Shown: positions 1 to 11,265 of the stretch, piece by piece
Numbering within the stretch: position 1 is the stretch's first letter
How the letters are laid out: the number at the start of each line of letters is the position of its first letter
NCBI RefSeq assembly: GCF_036320965.1
Contig: NC_092287.1
Span: 3,934,297-3,998,296 of the forward strand
Reading direction: 5' to 3'
Origin: Panulirus ornatus
Lineage: Eukaryota > Arthropoda > Malacostraca > Decapoda > Palinuridae
Length of the DNA stretch: 64,000 bases
The notes under the pieces: generated by a model
The model's database searches: none
What the model was told of the DNA's origin: nothing
The model's input: only the letters and a program-made list of their open reading frames with translations
Position numbers and translations under genes: made by a program

Positions 1-448
1 ATCAGTTGATGCTGAGCATCTTTGTTTTTTTTTGTGTGTGTTAGTTTTCCACTCTGACGTGAGACATGTTGCTTTTTCTGCTCCGGGTTTTATTAGGTCG
101 CTCGTGTTTGTACCGTCCGCTCCACAGGAGAGGCCGCTCCTTTACGACGTAGGATGAAGACTCGTGTCCGTCACTGTCGGACTGATAGATAAGCTTGCTT
201 CATGTGCAGTGACGCCAGTGTGGCGAGGATATCACCAGTGCTTCTTACCAAGTGGCCACAGACTTCTTGTCTTATACCATCATCGCTGTCCTGTTGAAGG
301 ATGAAGGCTGGCGCTTAATTATGCATAGCCAATAGAGGATTATTTTTTTTTTTGGGGGTGCGCGCTGGTCAAGAATTTGGCGCTGTAAGAGAAGGTTGAC
401 AGAGGAGCACTGAGAATCATCGAAGGCTTCGGTGACGTGGACGGCGGC

Positions 449-451
<3 letters not shown>
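1..451. other. Non-repetitive flank, no gene recognised
   Basis: Mixed-composition sequence with short T runs near 25-35 and 340-355. The open frames here are short, run into the GT repeat, and show no recognisable domain or convincing start context. It could be UTR or intron of a gene to the left; nothing in the sequence decides this. Confidence 0.4.

Positions 452-482
<31 letters not shown>
452..482. repeat. (GT)n microsatellite
   Basis: About 15 uninterrupted GT units. Confidence 0.95.
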
Positions 483-487
<5 letters not shown>

Positions 488-1079
488 CCACAACCGGATA
501 CTTTGCGACGTGAGTTCAGATAGTCGCTTGAAACGACGACACAGCAATGCGTGTTTATATTTTTCTTTCCCCCCTGAACGACCGTTTTGGCAGCCGAACT
601 CACCACCTGTATTCCTCGGTTGTCGTTCGCCTCCTTTCAACAGTCGTCGCGTGTAAACATGGTCGTCTTGGGTCCCGTGGTCGTCTCTGAGCTTCCCCAG
701 GCATCCTCGTCATTTTGTCATGGTCGCCGCAGCAAGCATGGACCTCAGCCAGCCAGTGGTCGTCGCGTCAGAGTGTCCCACCCCTCCCCGTCAGCGTCGT
801 CGTCAGTCGTCGCGACTTGAGCCTGGGCAGGAGTCACTCGGATTTGGTTATAATGTCCAGGCCGACGTGTGACCATCCCACCCCAGGCAGCTGTACTGCC
901 GTCGGCGACGCTGTGCGAGGGGCGGGGCCCAAGGCCGGAAGCCTTGGCGTAACCCTGGTCGAATCCTCGATTCCTGTAAGCCTCCCTCACGGGTCCTTCC
1001 CCACCAGATGTCTTGCCCGGGTAGACGACGCATATGCTATGCCTCAGTCAGTGTCCACAGCCCGGGGGTCGACACATAT
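483..1079. other. GC-richer unique sequence, no gene recognised
   Basis: The segment is richer in CpG than its neighbours. It has open frames of 60-123 codons on both strands, but they overlap each other, none has a recognisable domain, and the longest runs directly into the minisatellite. I see no supported gene. Confidence 0.4.
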
Positions 1080-1885
1080 ACCTTAGTACGGGTCCATAAT
1101 CCGGGGACGACAGAAATGCCGTAGGACGGATCTATAGGCAGAGGGACGACACATTATACCCTGCCGCGTGTCCATAGGCAGAGGGACGGCACACATATAC
1201 CCTACCGCGTGTCCATAGGCAGAGGGACGACACATATATACCCTACCGCGTGTCCATAGGCAGAGGGACGACACATATTTACCCTACTGCGTGTCCATAG
1301 GTAGAGGGACGACACATATACCCTACCGCGTGTCCATAGGTAGAGGGACGACACATGCATAGCTTACCGCGTGTCCATAGGCAGAGGAACGACACATATA
1401 TACCCTACTGCGTGTCCATAGGCAGAGGAACGACACATATATACCCCACTGCGTATTCATAGGCAGAGGGACGAAACATGTATACCCTACTGCGTATCCA
1501 TAGGCAGAGGGACGACACATATATACCCTACTGCGTGTCCATAGGCAGAGGGACGACACATATATACCCAACTGCGTGTCCATAGGCAGAGGGACGACAC
1601 ATATATACCCTACTGCGTGTCCATAGACAGAGGGACGACACATGCATACCTTACCGCGTGTCCATAGGCAGAGGGACGACACATATATACCCTACTGCGT
1701 GTCCATAGGCAGAGGGACGACACATATATACCCTACCGCGTGTCCATAGGCAGAGGGACGACACATATACCCTACCGCGTGTCCATAGGTAGAGGGACGA
1801 CACATGCATACCTTACCGCGTGTCCATAGGCAGAAGGACGACACATACATACCCTAACGCGTGTCCATAGGCGGGGGTACGACAC
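1080..1885. repeat. Minisatellite, about 39-41 bp unit, about 20 copies
   Basis: The core GCGTGTCCATAGGCAGAGGG recurs about every 41 bp with point variants (CAGAGGA, TAGAGGG) and small length changes in the CACATATATA part. Minus-strand open frames here are repeat translations, not genes. Confidence 0.95.
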
Positions 1886-2329
1886 ATATGTATATTACCA
1901 AGTATGGTCGTAGTCATGGGTTGTACCATCTACACAAGGCATGGTCCATGACGTCGTTCCCGTTGCATTAAACCTCTGTATGTCGTCAATATACGACGTG
2001 TTGCAAGAGTGTGTTGCTCGCATGGTAGCAAAGTGGCAACTTCTTGATGGTAATTATGTGTTTCGCTGTTGTTTGATTACTGAAATGTTTACGATAGTAA
2101 CCTAAAGAAATGACATAATAATGTTCTTAATTGGACAAGTTTATTGAATTTTTTTTCTAATTAAATAGATATAATATATAACTTATGACGTATATCACTG
2201 TCTTCATAAATAAGATCACGTTGAATACTTGAAATAAATAAATTAATTTGCTAATGCAGGAGGGATTTCAAAAGTGTACATTTCTCTCGAGACAGGCATC
2301 TTCCATCGCGTTTGAGCATCATTTTGTAT
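1886..2329. other. AT-rich unique sequence and likely 3' flank of the 2.6-kb bZIP gene
   Basis: No coding frame is supported. TTTATT at 2140-2145 reads as AATAAA on the minus strand, about 445 bp past the stop codon of the bZIP gene at 2589, and is a candidate poly(A) signal for it. If it is used, the 28-bp minisatellite at 2335-2555 lies in that gene's 3' UTR. Confidence 0.35.
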
Positions 2330-2334
2330 TGTAA

Positions 2335-2555
2335 TTGTGAAGTATTTTGGTATGTGTGGAGTACATAACGTATTTTGATATGTGTGGAGTGCATAACGTA
2401 TTTTGGTATATGTGGAGTACATAACGTATTTTGGTATGTGTGGAGTGCATAACGTATATTGATATATGTGGAGTACATAACGTACTTTGGTATGTGTGGA
2501 GTGCATAACGTATATTGATATATGTGGAGTACATAACGTACTTTGGTATCACTGT
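2335..2555. repeat. Minisatellite, 28 bp unit, about 8 copies
   Basis: Units contain GTGTGGAGTGCATAACGTA or close variants. The unit length is not a multiple of three, so three minus-strand frames are open side by side, which marks them as repeat artefacts. Confidence 0.93.
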
Positions 2556-2588
2556 ATTTCTGTGAGCTGTAGTCATTTAGTATGTTTG

Positions 2589-3293
2589 TTAGGGGCAGGA
2601 GTCATGTTGCCCATGCTCATACTCCAGCCATTCGATGGTGCACTGTCGCTTCTCTTTCTGAAATTTGAGTTGTTGGACTTCTCGCTGAAGGGCGTCTAGC
2701 AGCTGCTGCTTCTGCTTGGTCTTGTCCCTGTTGCGTTTAGCCCTCACGGCTTCGCGGCGTCTGCGCTCCTCCTCCGGGTCGGAGGAAGGAGGCTTTTCGT
2801 ACTCTTTCAGCTTGCGCTTGGCTTTTGTGTCGTGCTGGGGCGGGCCCAGGGAATACTGGTTATCGTCCAAGCCAACAGGAGCGACGGAGACCAGGCCGCC
2901 GCCCATTGTCGTCTGGATCTGGTAGAAGTCGTGGACTCCCGGTGGCCACTCTCCCAGCTGGCTCTCGTTCGTCGCTGGATATTCCGGGTAGCCGCCGCAG
3001 ACGGTTTCTTCCGGGTAGCCGCCGCAGACGGTTACTTTCGGGTAGCCGCCGCAGACGGCTTCTTCCTGGTAGCCGCTGCAGACGGCTTCTTCCTGGTAGC
3101 CGCTGCAGACGGCTTCTTCCGGGTAGCCGCCGTAGAAGGCTCCTGCTGGGGTGGTCATCGGCTGGTTTATGTAATAAGGCTGGGCGGATGCGCTGCTGGC
3201 CTCGCCGGGCGGCTCCGTCCAGAATGGCTGAGGTTGAGAAGGAGGAGTGGGAAGTGAGGCGTCGTGCGGTACATACGGCTGCCAGTCCTCCAT
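2589..3293 (-). CDS. bZIP protein A (234 aa), intron-free
   Basis: Probable nuclear DNA-binding protein, 234 aa, opening MEDWQPY at a good ATG context (AGCAGCATGG) and ending TAA. The N-terminal half is rich in Pro, Tyr, Gln and Gly. Residues about 54-105 hold six copies of a nine-residue repeat of the type GGYPEEAVC/SGYQEEAVC (27-nt units). A lead-in KRKLKEYEKPP precedes SDPEEERRRR, and the bZIP starts near residue 172. Counting from that Asp, Arg18 and Leu28 fit the N-x7-R-x9-L rule, followed by V35, K42 and I49, so the zipper is short and imperfect. The residue at the invariant Asn position is Glu. The lead-in closely matches the 14-kb gene (KLKVYEWPPQSDPELEKKR). A TATATATG on the minus strand at 3632-3639 is a possible TATA box. 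The protein family was not identified beyond bZIP. Confidence 0.78.
   Translation of the reverse strand: MEDWQPYVPHDASLPTPPSQPQPFWTEPPGEASSASAQPYYINQPMTTPAGAFYGGYPEEAVCSGYQEEAVCSGYQEEAVCGGYPKVTVCGGYPEETVCGGYPEYPATNESQLGEWPPGVHDFYQIQTTMGGGLVSVAPVGLDDNQYSLGPPQHDTKAKRKLKEYEKPPSSDPEEERRRREAVRAKRNRDKTKQKQQLLDALQREVQQLKFQKEKRQCTIEWLEYEHGQHDSCP
2850..3140 (-). repeat. Coding minisatellite, 27 nt unit, in bZIP A
   Basis: The clearest part is 2980-3135, where about six 27-nt units alternate GGTAGCCGCCGCAGACGG and GGTAGCCGCTGCAGACGG variants. The unit length keeps the reading frame, so copy-number change would add or remove nine residues. The same periodicity leaves plus-strand frames open. Confidence 0.85.
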
Positions 3294-3631
3294 GCTGCTA
3301 AGCTGTGCTGGGGCTTCTCTCCAAGCTTCCTTCTACCCCTCTTCTTTCAGCACAACAAGCAACCTTCTCTCCTCCACCACTTTACACTCGAGCTGTTGAT
3401 CACCAGTCCTCGGGAGGGGGCGTTCAGCGTGCGCGTTGTCGGACCTCAAGGATGGGGGAATTGCCAGAGCCTCGGAACCAGGAGAGCACAGATGTACACC
3501 CGCACGGTAGATGGGCCAAGTGTGTTGGTGTTTGTGTGTGTGCCTCTCTCTCTACCCCCTCACTAGCTAGGGGCCGGGCAGTGTGATGCTGGGAGGCGAT
3601 GTGTGTTTGGACATCGTGCTGCTTTCTCCAG

Positions 3632-3639
3632 CATATATA
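3632..3639 (-). promoter_or_regulatory. Possible TATA box of bZIP A
   Basis: Reads TATATATG on the minus strand, about 340 bp upstream of the ATG at 3293. No clear initiator was found at the expected spacing, so this is weak. Confidence 0.25.
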
Positions 3640-3855
3640 CGTGTTGGTAGGTCGAGAGTCTCGACGCGTGAACAGCAGGACAAGAACGTGTCTACAGGAA
3701 GGGAAGGAGGGAGGGTTCTGTTGCTCAGCCGTAACACGTCAGTAGAGTAACGTTTCGATGGTCTTGTGTACCTCAGTGTGGAAACTTTCCCCTAGTGGAT
3801 GTCGACGGGGACTGGACGTGAACGGGGTTCTCTTCGTCTTGGAGCGCCTCCCGCC

Positions 3856-3858
<3 letters not shown>

Positions 3859-3928
<70 letters not shown>
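3859..3928. repeat. (CT)n microsatellite
   Basis: About 35 CT units without interruption. Confidence 0.95.
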
Positions 3929-3930
<2 letters not shown>

Positions 3931-4006
3931 GATGCACGGCAGATGTTTAGAGGGGTATGTTCCTCCGGTATCCTCGTCTTCTATCCGTCCGTCGTTCGTC
4001 GGCGAA

Positions 4007-4033
4007 CACACACACACACACACACACACACAC
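4007..4033. repeat. (AC)n microsatellite
   Basis: About 13 AC units. Confidence 0.95.
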
Positions 4034-4499
4034 GGTCTGGTGTGTCCGCCCTTGGGAAACCGTGAGCGTCGGACGTGGATCGTGTTATGTCATCTTCGAA
4101 TCACCGGGTTCGCATCCAAGGGGCATGGTGGAATTCGTAGAGCATCTCTAATGATGCTGTGACCTCCACATAGTCCCAGAGTCAGCAGAGAGAGAGAGAG
4201 AGAGAGGGGGGGGGGGGATTGACATGAGTCTCAAGAGGTGTACTGTTGCGCCAGTATTGGGTTTGGGGCGGACGTCTCGTGACCAGAGGTGTGTTCGCAT
4301 GTGGCGGCCTAGTGAGGCTGCTGACTGGCGGGCGTACCGTTGACCGTCTCCAGCACGGCGGTACGACCCTTGAGTAGATGGTACGAGACCCCCTGAGCAT
4401 GAGAGGGGTTAGGGGGGGGTGGTGTTAAGGACACCTGTGCGCCTCCCGACCTATGCTCGTGTTGCGAAGAGAATCAAATCAAAATGATAGAACGTTTAT

Positions 4500-4855
4500 A
4501 AGTTTTCTGATGAACGTATAAGTTTCAAATGAACTTGTGTTTATATATGACGTGTAAGTTTCAGATGAACTTGTGTTTCTGTATGACGTGTAAGTTTCAA
4601 ATGAACTTGTGTTTATATATGACGTGTAAGTTTCAGATGAACTTGTGTTTCTGTATGACGTGTAAGTTTCAAATGAACTTGTGTTTCTGTATGACGTGTA
4701 AGTTTCAAATGAACTTGTGTTTCTGTATGACGTGTAAGTTTCAAATGAACTTGTGTTTCTGTATGACTTGTAAGTTTCAAATGAACTTATGTTTCTATAT
4801 GACGTGTAAGTTTCAAATGAACTTGTGTTTCTATATGACGTATAAGTCAACTGAA
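4500..4855. repeat. Minisatellite, 36 bp unit, about 9 copies
   Basis: Units contain AAGTTTCAAATGAACTTGTG followed by TTTCTGTATGACGTG. Because 36 is a multiple of three, both strands carry open frames of repeated peptides. I see no start, domain or flanking exon that would make them genes. Confidence 0.93.
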
Positions 4856-5590
4856 ATCTTGATGTGACAGGTGATTCGTATGTAAGTAACAAAGGAAATA
4901 CGATATTAACAGCTTGTGACCAGCTCCCCTTAGGCTGTGGCGATGGGGTTGGCTGGTGACGGGATCGGGGCGAAGTCCTCGGAAGACCTCATATAGGTGC
5001 ACCAGGTATTGTGTGTACGTACGTAGGTGTAGCCAGGACCAGTGATTACGTTCGTGAGTCAGAGGAACCTCGCTATAACCTCCATACGTTCGTGCCTTGG
5101 GAAGATTCGTATTTTCACACTAGGGGGACAGTCTTGCTCGGGTTTCATGCCGTCCTTGTACAGTTCATCTCAAACGACACGCTGTTTTCCTCTCGTGTAT
5201 GACTGGTATCAGTACACACTCACCCGCGGGTTGTGTGAACCTGTCCGTTCATTCGCGAGAAAACTCCCGCTGAAGTTCTATCTATGATCATTACGACTTC
5301 GGGTCGAGTCCGACGGGAAAGGCTAGGAGCGAACCCCCGACGCGTTCAGCGCCGTCTTAAACACGTCTGGGTTTACCGGCGCGTGAATCCCCGGACGCCG
5401 GACGCCTCAAACGTCCGAGATTCCAGTTCTCTGGAGGTGAGCGGCGAGTGGCGTACAGGGAGAGGAGAGTCGGCGAGGAGAGTGGAAAATTTTTTCCAAA
5501 CGGCCGGACCGAGTGATGCGCATCGGGGTCCGGTGTTATCCCCCAAGTGTGACGAAGAAAAGAAAAGTGGCCGGTGACGAGATGTTCAGT

Positions 5591-5594
<4 letters not shown>
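4856..5594. other. Unique spacer, no gene recognised
   Basis: Short overlapping frames only. The GC-rich part 5290-5570 carries the longest of them on both strands, with no domain. Confidence 0.4.

Positions 5595-5666
<72 letters not shown>
5595..5666. repeat. (GA)n microsatellite
   Basis: About 36 GA units. Confidence 0.95.
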
Positions 5667-6007
5667 ACTATTGCCACAGGGAGCGGAGGACCTCCAGCGT
5701 CCCACTGGACGAGGAAGTCGGAGAGGAACTTCAAGCGCAAATGTGAGAGCAGTACGGTTGTTTGTCTTGGCTGATTGGATGAGGCCACCAGGTACCACAG
5801 CTGACGGTGTCGTTATGGCGGCTGGGGATGTCCTGTGATGGCAGTAGCCTCCCTGACAGACGACCGGTGACGGTAGCCTCTCACACCCAGACGTGTCGTG
5901 TGTGTCGATGTCGTCCGACTTCCCCCATCTCGGCAGGTAAGTCGTTTAGAACGAACCCCCTCCCCCCCTCCCTCCCTTCCCTTCCCTCCCGACAAAAAGG
6001 GGAGTGG

Positions 6008-6010
<3 letters not shown>

Positions 6011-6068
<58 letters not shown>
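6011..6068. repeat. (AT)n microsatellite at the left edge of the PLE palindrome
   Basis: About 29 AT units; the PLE arm begins directly after it. Confidence 0.95.
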
Positions 6069-6072
<4 letters not shown>

Positions 6073-6698
6073 AAGGATCACAATTGTGCGCGTGATCAAG
6101 TATATTCCTAAAAGTCCACGGGGAAAATGAAACACGATAAGTTCCCAACTGCACTTTCGTGTAATAATCACATCATCAGGGGAGACACAAGAGAGAAATA
6201 CAACAGTCAGTTGATGTACAACGAAGAGACGAAACTAGGACGCCATTTGGTAAACATGCGATTGTCCAAGACAGACAACTAGCGTTCATAAACTTATCAT
6301 TTTACAAATTTTATCAACAATAAAGTTATCTAATTTGTATAGACCATCACTAATATTAAGATTATGATTCTTTGTGTATTTGATAATAGAAGATTCAATG
6401 ATATTTCTCGTGGTAATAGAGTTAGAGTTAATAACTGAGATGGCATTACTCCAGTCAGTACAGTGATCATAGTTTTTAACGTGATTAAACAAGGCATTTG
6501 ATTCTTGTTCCCTTCTTATACTATATTTATGTTGCTTAAGTCTAACAGAAAGATCCTTACCAGTCTGCCCAACATAAAACTTATCACAATTTCTACTTGG
6601 CACTTTATAGATGTACCCAGGAAAATTTTCTGGTGAATTCCTGATTTAAGATATTCTTTATGGTATTATTGTTGCTGAAGGCAACATTTACATTAAAA
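6069..6698 (-). mobile_element. Penelope-like element fragment, left arm of an inverted pair
   Basis: From the centre outwards this minus-strand fragment holds the end of a PLE ORF (6286-6603, 105 aa), then a 3' terminal module running to the (AT)n. The ORF contains CDKFYVGQTGKDLSVRLKQH, with the YVG, Arg and His spacing of the GIY-YIG endonuclease that PLEs carry after their reverse transcriptase. The reverse transcriptase is absent, so it cannot be autonomous. The terminal module has a hammerhead-like core at 6155-6179. The mirrored copy at 6733-7318 differs at roughly ten residues, so the two arms have diverged. Confidence 0.8.
6155..6179 (-). ncRNA. Hammerhead-ribozyme-like core in PLE terminus
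   Basis: On the minus strand CTGATGA is followed, after a short potential stem II (GTG...CAC, with one unpaired T), by GAAA. TCCC just before and GGGA after can pair as stem I, and AGTGCAGT after GAA would form stem III. Hammerhead motifs are known from PLE termini. The fold was drawn by hand only. Confidence 0.45.
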
Positions 6699-6732
6699 GA
6701 TTAAAGCAACATGGGAAGTAAAGCAAATCCTT

Positions 6733-7317
6733 TAATGTAAATGTTGCCTTCAGCAACAATAATACTATAAAGAATATCTTAATCAGGAATTCACCAGAAA
6801 ATTTTCCTGGGTACATCTGTAAAGTGCCAAGTAGAAATTGTGATAAGTTTTATGTTGGGCAGACTGGTAAGGATCTTTTTGTTAGACTTAAGCAACATAA
6901 ATGTAGTATAAGAACGGGACAAGAATCAAATGCCTTGTTTAATCATGTTAAAAACTATGATCATTGTATTGACTGGAGTAATGCCATCTCAGTTATTAAT
7001 ACTAACTCTATTACCACGAGAAATATCATTGAATCTTCTATTATTGAATACACAAAGAATTATGATCTTAATATTAGTTATGGTCCATACAAATTAGATG
7101 ACTTTATTGTCGATAAAATTTATAAAATGATAAGTTTATGAACGCTCGTTTTCTGTCTTGGACAATCTCATGTTTACCAAATGGCGTCCTAGCTACGTCT
7201 CTTCGTTGTACATCAACTGACTGTTATATTTCTCTTGTGTCTCTCCTGATGATGTGATTAGTACACGAAAGTGCAGTTGGGAACTTATCGTGTTTCATTT
7301 TCACCATGGACTCTTAG

Positions 7318-7318
<1 letters not shown>
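6733..7318 (+). mobile_element. Penelope-like element fragment, right arm of an inverted pair
   Basis: Mirror image of the left arm. It has a GIY-YIG endonuclease ORF at 6824-7141 (105 aa, FYVGQTGKDLFVRLKQHK), then a terminal module ending at the (AT)n. The inner ends of the two arms meet across a spacer of about 35 bp near 6698-6733. An apparent reading frame continues upstream of the ORF into the spacer side. The reverse transcriptase part is missing here too. Confidence 0.8.
7246..7270 (+). ncRNA. Hammerhead-ribozyme-like core in PLE terminus
   Basis: CTGATGA at 7246-7252 and GAAA at 7267-7270. The flanking TCTC and GGGA can still pair through a G-U. Same caveats as the copy at 6155. Confidence 0.42.

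Positions 7319-7383
<65 letters not shown>
7319..7383. repeat. (AT)n microsatellite at the right edge of the PLE palindrome
   Basis: About 32 TA units. Confidence 0.95.
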
Positions 7384-7386
<3 letters not shown>

Positions 7387-7650
7387 TAACGAGTTGACTT
7401 CATCCGAAGTTTCAGAACGTACGCCGCGCCAGCCGTCATGACTCACGGGTCGTCTTAAGGGAGCTTATCACACCAAGGTGACACGTGGCAAGTGGCAGAG
7501 GCAAGGGACACTCGACAGTGTGGCACGAGGCACGCGTGAAGGAGGAGGAGGAGGAGGAGGAAAGGGGTGGATGGTTAAATCGTTGAGAAAAGGCTTGGAC
7601 CCGCTGATAGTTTCGCTAACTTCCTGGCGGGCTCTCAGTTGTCAGTACCG
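7384..7650. other. Short unique spacer
   Basis: Contains a GGA trinucleotide run near 7540-7560. No gene is supported. Confidence 0.4.
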
Positions 7651-7780
7651 GGACCGAGGTAGCGTCGTGAACAGTGGAATAGGCCGTAGAGGGAATATCC
7701 TCACTTGGCCCCCTTCTCTCTTCCTTTTTTTTTTGGGGGGGGGGGGGGGGAAGTAAAAACAGGAGGAGAGGATTTCCTTC
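7651..7780 (+). repeat. Short interspersed repeat, partial copy (240-bp family)
   Basis: Matches the family segment GAGGTAGCG, then GGAATATCCTCACTTGGCCC, ending in a T/G run. It is truncated at both sides and faces the minus-strand copy at 7925. Confidence 0.65.
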
Positions 7781-7924
7781 AATTCATCGCATAGTCATAG
7801 CAGCCAGCCAAACCGCATCGACCTGCGTCGCATTACACAAGTTCGTGAATGCGACGATGCAGAGCTTCGTCGCCTTCGCAAAGACGACCGCCCGTCGTAT
7901 TGTTCTTGAATACGGGCCCGTATG

Positions 7925-8150
7925 TCATTTTATTATATCCCTGGGGACAGGGGAGAAAGAATACTTCCCACGTATTTCCGGCGTGTTGTAGAAGGCGACT
8001 AAAAGGGGAGGGAGCGGGGGGCTGGAAATCCTCTCCTATTTTTACTTTTCCTAAAGAAGGAACAGAGAAGGGGGCCAAGTGAGGATATTCCCCCTACGGC
8101 TCAGTCCTCTGTTCTTAACACTACCTCGCTAACGCAGGATAAGGTGAATA
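7925..8150 (-). repeat. Short interspersed repeat, near full copy (240-bp family)
   Basis: Carries the family's landmarks in reverse: CCCTGGGGACAGGGGAGAAA, TAGAAGGCGACTAAAAGGGG, GAACAGAGAAGGGGGCCA and ACTACCTCGCTAACGC. No coding capacity was seen. Possible SINE, but no A/B box is obvious. Confidence 0.75.
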
Positions 8151-8185
8151 TGCATGGGAAAAAAAGAAGGAAAAAAATGTATATA

Positions 8186-8418
8186 TATATCCCTGGGGAA
8201 AGGGGAGAAAGAATACTTCCCACGTACTCCCTGCATGTCGTAGAAGGCGACTAAAAGGGGAGGGAGCGGGTGGCTGGAAATCCTCCCCTCTCGTTTTTTT
8301 TTTTCAATTTTCCAAAAGAAGGAACAGAGAAGGGGGCCAGGTGAAGATATTCCCTCAAAGGCCCAGTCTGTTGTTAACGCTACCTTGCTAACGCGGGAAA
8401 TGGCGAATAGTATGAATG

Positions 8419-8430
<12 letters not shown>
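8186..8430 (-). repeat. Short interspersed repeat, full copy (240-bp family)
   Basis: Same order of landmarks as the copy at 7925, in direct orientation to it, ending in poly(A) and a short (TA)n at 8431-8450. Confidence 0.8.
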
Positions 8431-8449
<19 letters not shown>

Positions 8450-8450
8450 T

Positions 8451-9542
8451 ATGTGAGGATAGAATTGTTGGACAAGGCGAGATGTGATTGTGTGCATGAA
8501 TTATCGCGCGGCCATGTCGTTATCAGGCAAACCAAACAGACGGAGTCAACAAGGAACCAGATGGTCGCCAGTGTTGTCATATCTATCTAACCTGTATAGT
8601 ATCCTTGACTCATAGGTGTTATTTGATATGTTGGGAATATCATATCTTGCAATTAAGAATATACATCATTACTAGAGCCACTATATGGAGGAGGGAGATC
8701 ACTTGTTGGCAACGCTGGGGTGTTGATTAGTGCCCAGGGGGCCCGACAGCCATCGACTGTAACCCCCCCCCCCCCCCTCCTCCCATCACATCACTCCCGC
8801 TTGGGGAGGGGGGGGGGAGGGATGCCAAATATCGGTACTCTTGTGATATTGTTAAGGTAGTAAGGAGCAAAGTATCATATGGTAAGAATAATGTAAGGAA
8901 TTAGCACTTGAAATAACCCGAGGCATGTCTCATGAGTATAGCTGTAGGTTAATTATAGAAATTGAATTGCACGGGGCATGTCCATAACAGCTTCCATATA
9001 GGATCATGCCATGTACAAAGGTATACTATTTACGGTGTTCAATTACGAACATACAGTGATACAGTTTCAAGTAACGTCACCACGAAAATGTATCGATTGT
9101 GTGAAAGTGACAAAGTGACACAGTGAAGTAATTAGTTAGCCAGAGGAAACTATATAATGTTAAGTAAACGTGCGCGGACCCATGCATAATGATTATGTTA
9201 GTGGTGTTGTAACCAGTTAGATGTTAAGACTCCAGTCACAGCGTGCTTACGCACGTTTAAGTCATGTTATGTGGACCCATTTCATTCTATTTAGGTATTA
9301 AATATAAGAAGGTTACTGACCTTTCCTTAGCCCACAGGGAAGTGGGAAGTCAGAGTATGATTGGCAGTCCATTGTCCTAGTTGGGTCTTTAATGTCTAAG
9401 TTAAGGGGTTTTACTTAAACCATGGCTATGGTCCTCCATGGTAATCTCACTTAAACATCATCAGCCATCATATAATAATCTCTAGTATGTACTAGCAATA
9501 ATAACGTAACAACAGTATATTCTCTGTTGTTTTTTCGAACCC
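8451..9542. other. Unique sequence, no gene recognised
   Basis: AT-rich, with C and G homopolymer runs at 8762-8777 and 8803-8817. No open frame over 60 codons with any coding character. Confidence 0.5.

Positions 9543-10902
<1,360 letters not shown>

Positions 10903-10985
<83 letters not shown>
10903..10985. repeat. (AT)n microsatellite
   Basis: About 41 units, abutting the truncated end of LINE copy A. Confidence 0.95.
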
Positions 10986-10989
<4 letters not shown>

Positions 10990-11099
10990 AGTATTGGAAG
11001 ATGAAAAGCAGTGGGATTCATGTGTCTTTGAAGATGTTCACTTCTTTGGACATTGTCATTAAGAATGATTTAGCTGAAGGGCCATGTTTACCAGCTAAG

Positions 11100-11104
<5 letters not shown>

Positions 11105-11145
<41 letters not shown>

Positions 11146-11203
11146 CCTTGTCGCTGTCTCCCGCGTATTGCTACCTCGCAATACGCGGGAGACAGCGACA
11201 AGG

Positions 11204-11262
<59 letters not shown>
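11105..11262. repeat. Poly(T)/poly(A)-bracketed hairpin of the LINE 3' tail, plus (AT)n
   Basis: A T run (11105-11142) is followed by two inverted copies of the LINE tail segment CTTGTCGCTGTCTCCCGCG around an 8-nt loop (about 11171-11178), then an A run to about 11235 and (AT)n. Arms including the homopolymers are about 65 bp, nearly perfect. Confidence 0.9.

Positions 11263-11265
<3 letters not shown>

Larger units (their letters stand above)
3640..4498. other. Microsatellite-rich spacer
   Basis: Holds the (CT)n and (CA)n arrays listed separately, a short (AG)n with a G run near 4190-4220, and otherwise unremarkable sequence. No gene is supported. Confidence 0.5.

Noticed and set aside
1080..1885. 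CRISPR-like regular repeat
   Set aside because: There are no unique spacers; the whole unit is repeated head to tail. The sequence is also eukaryotic.
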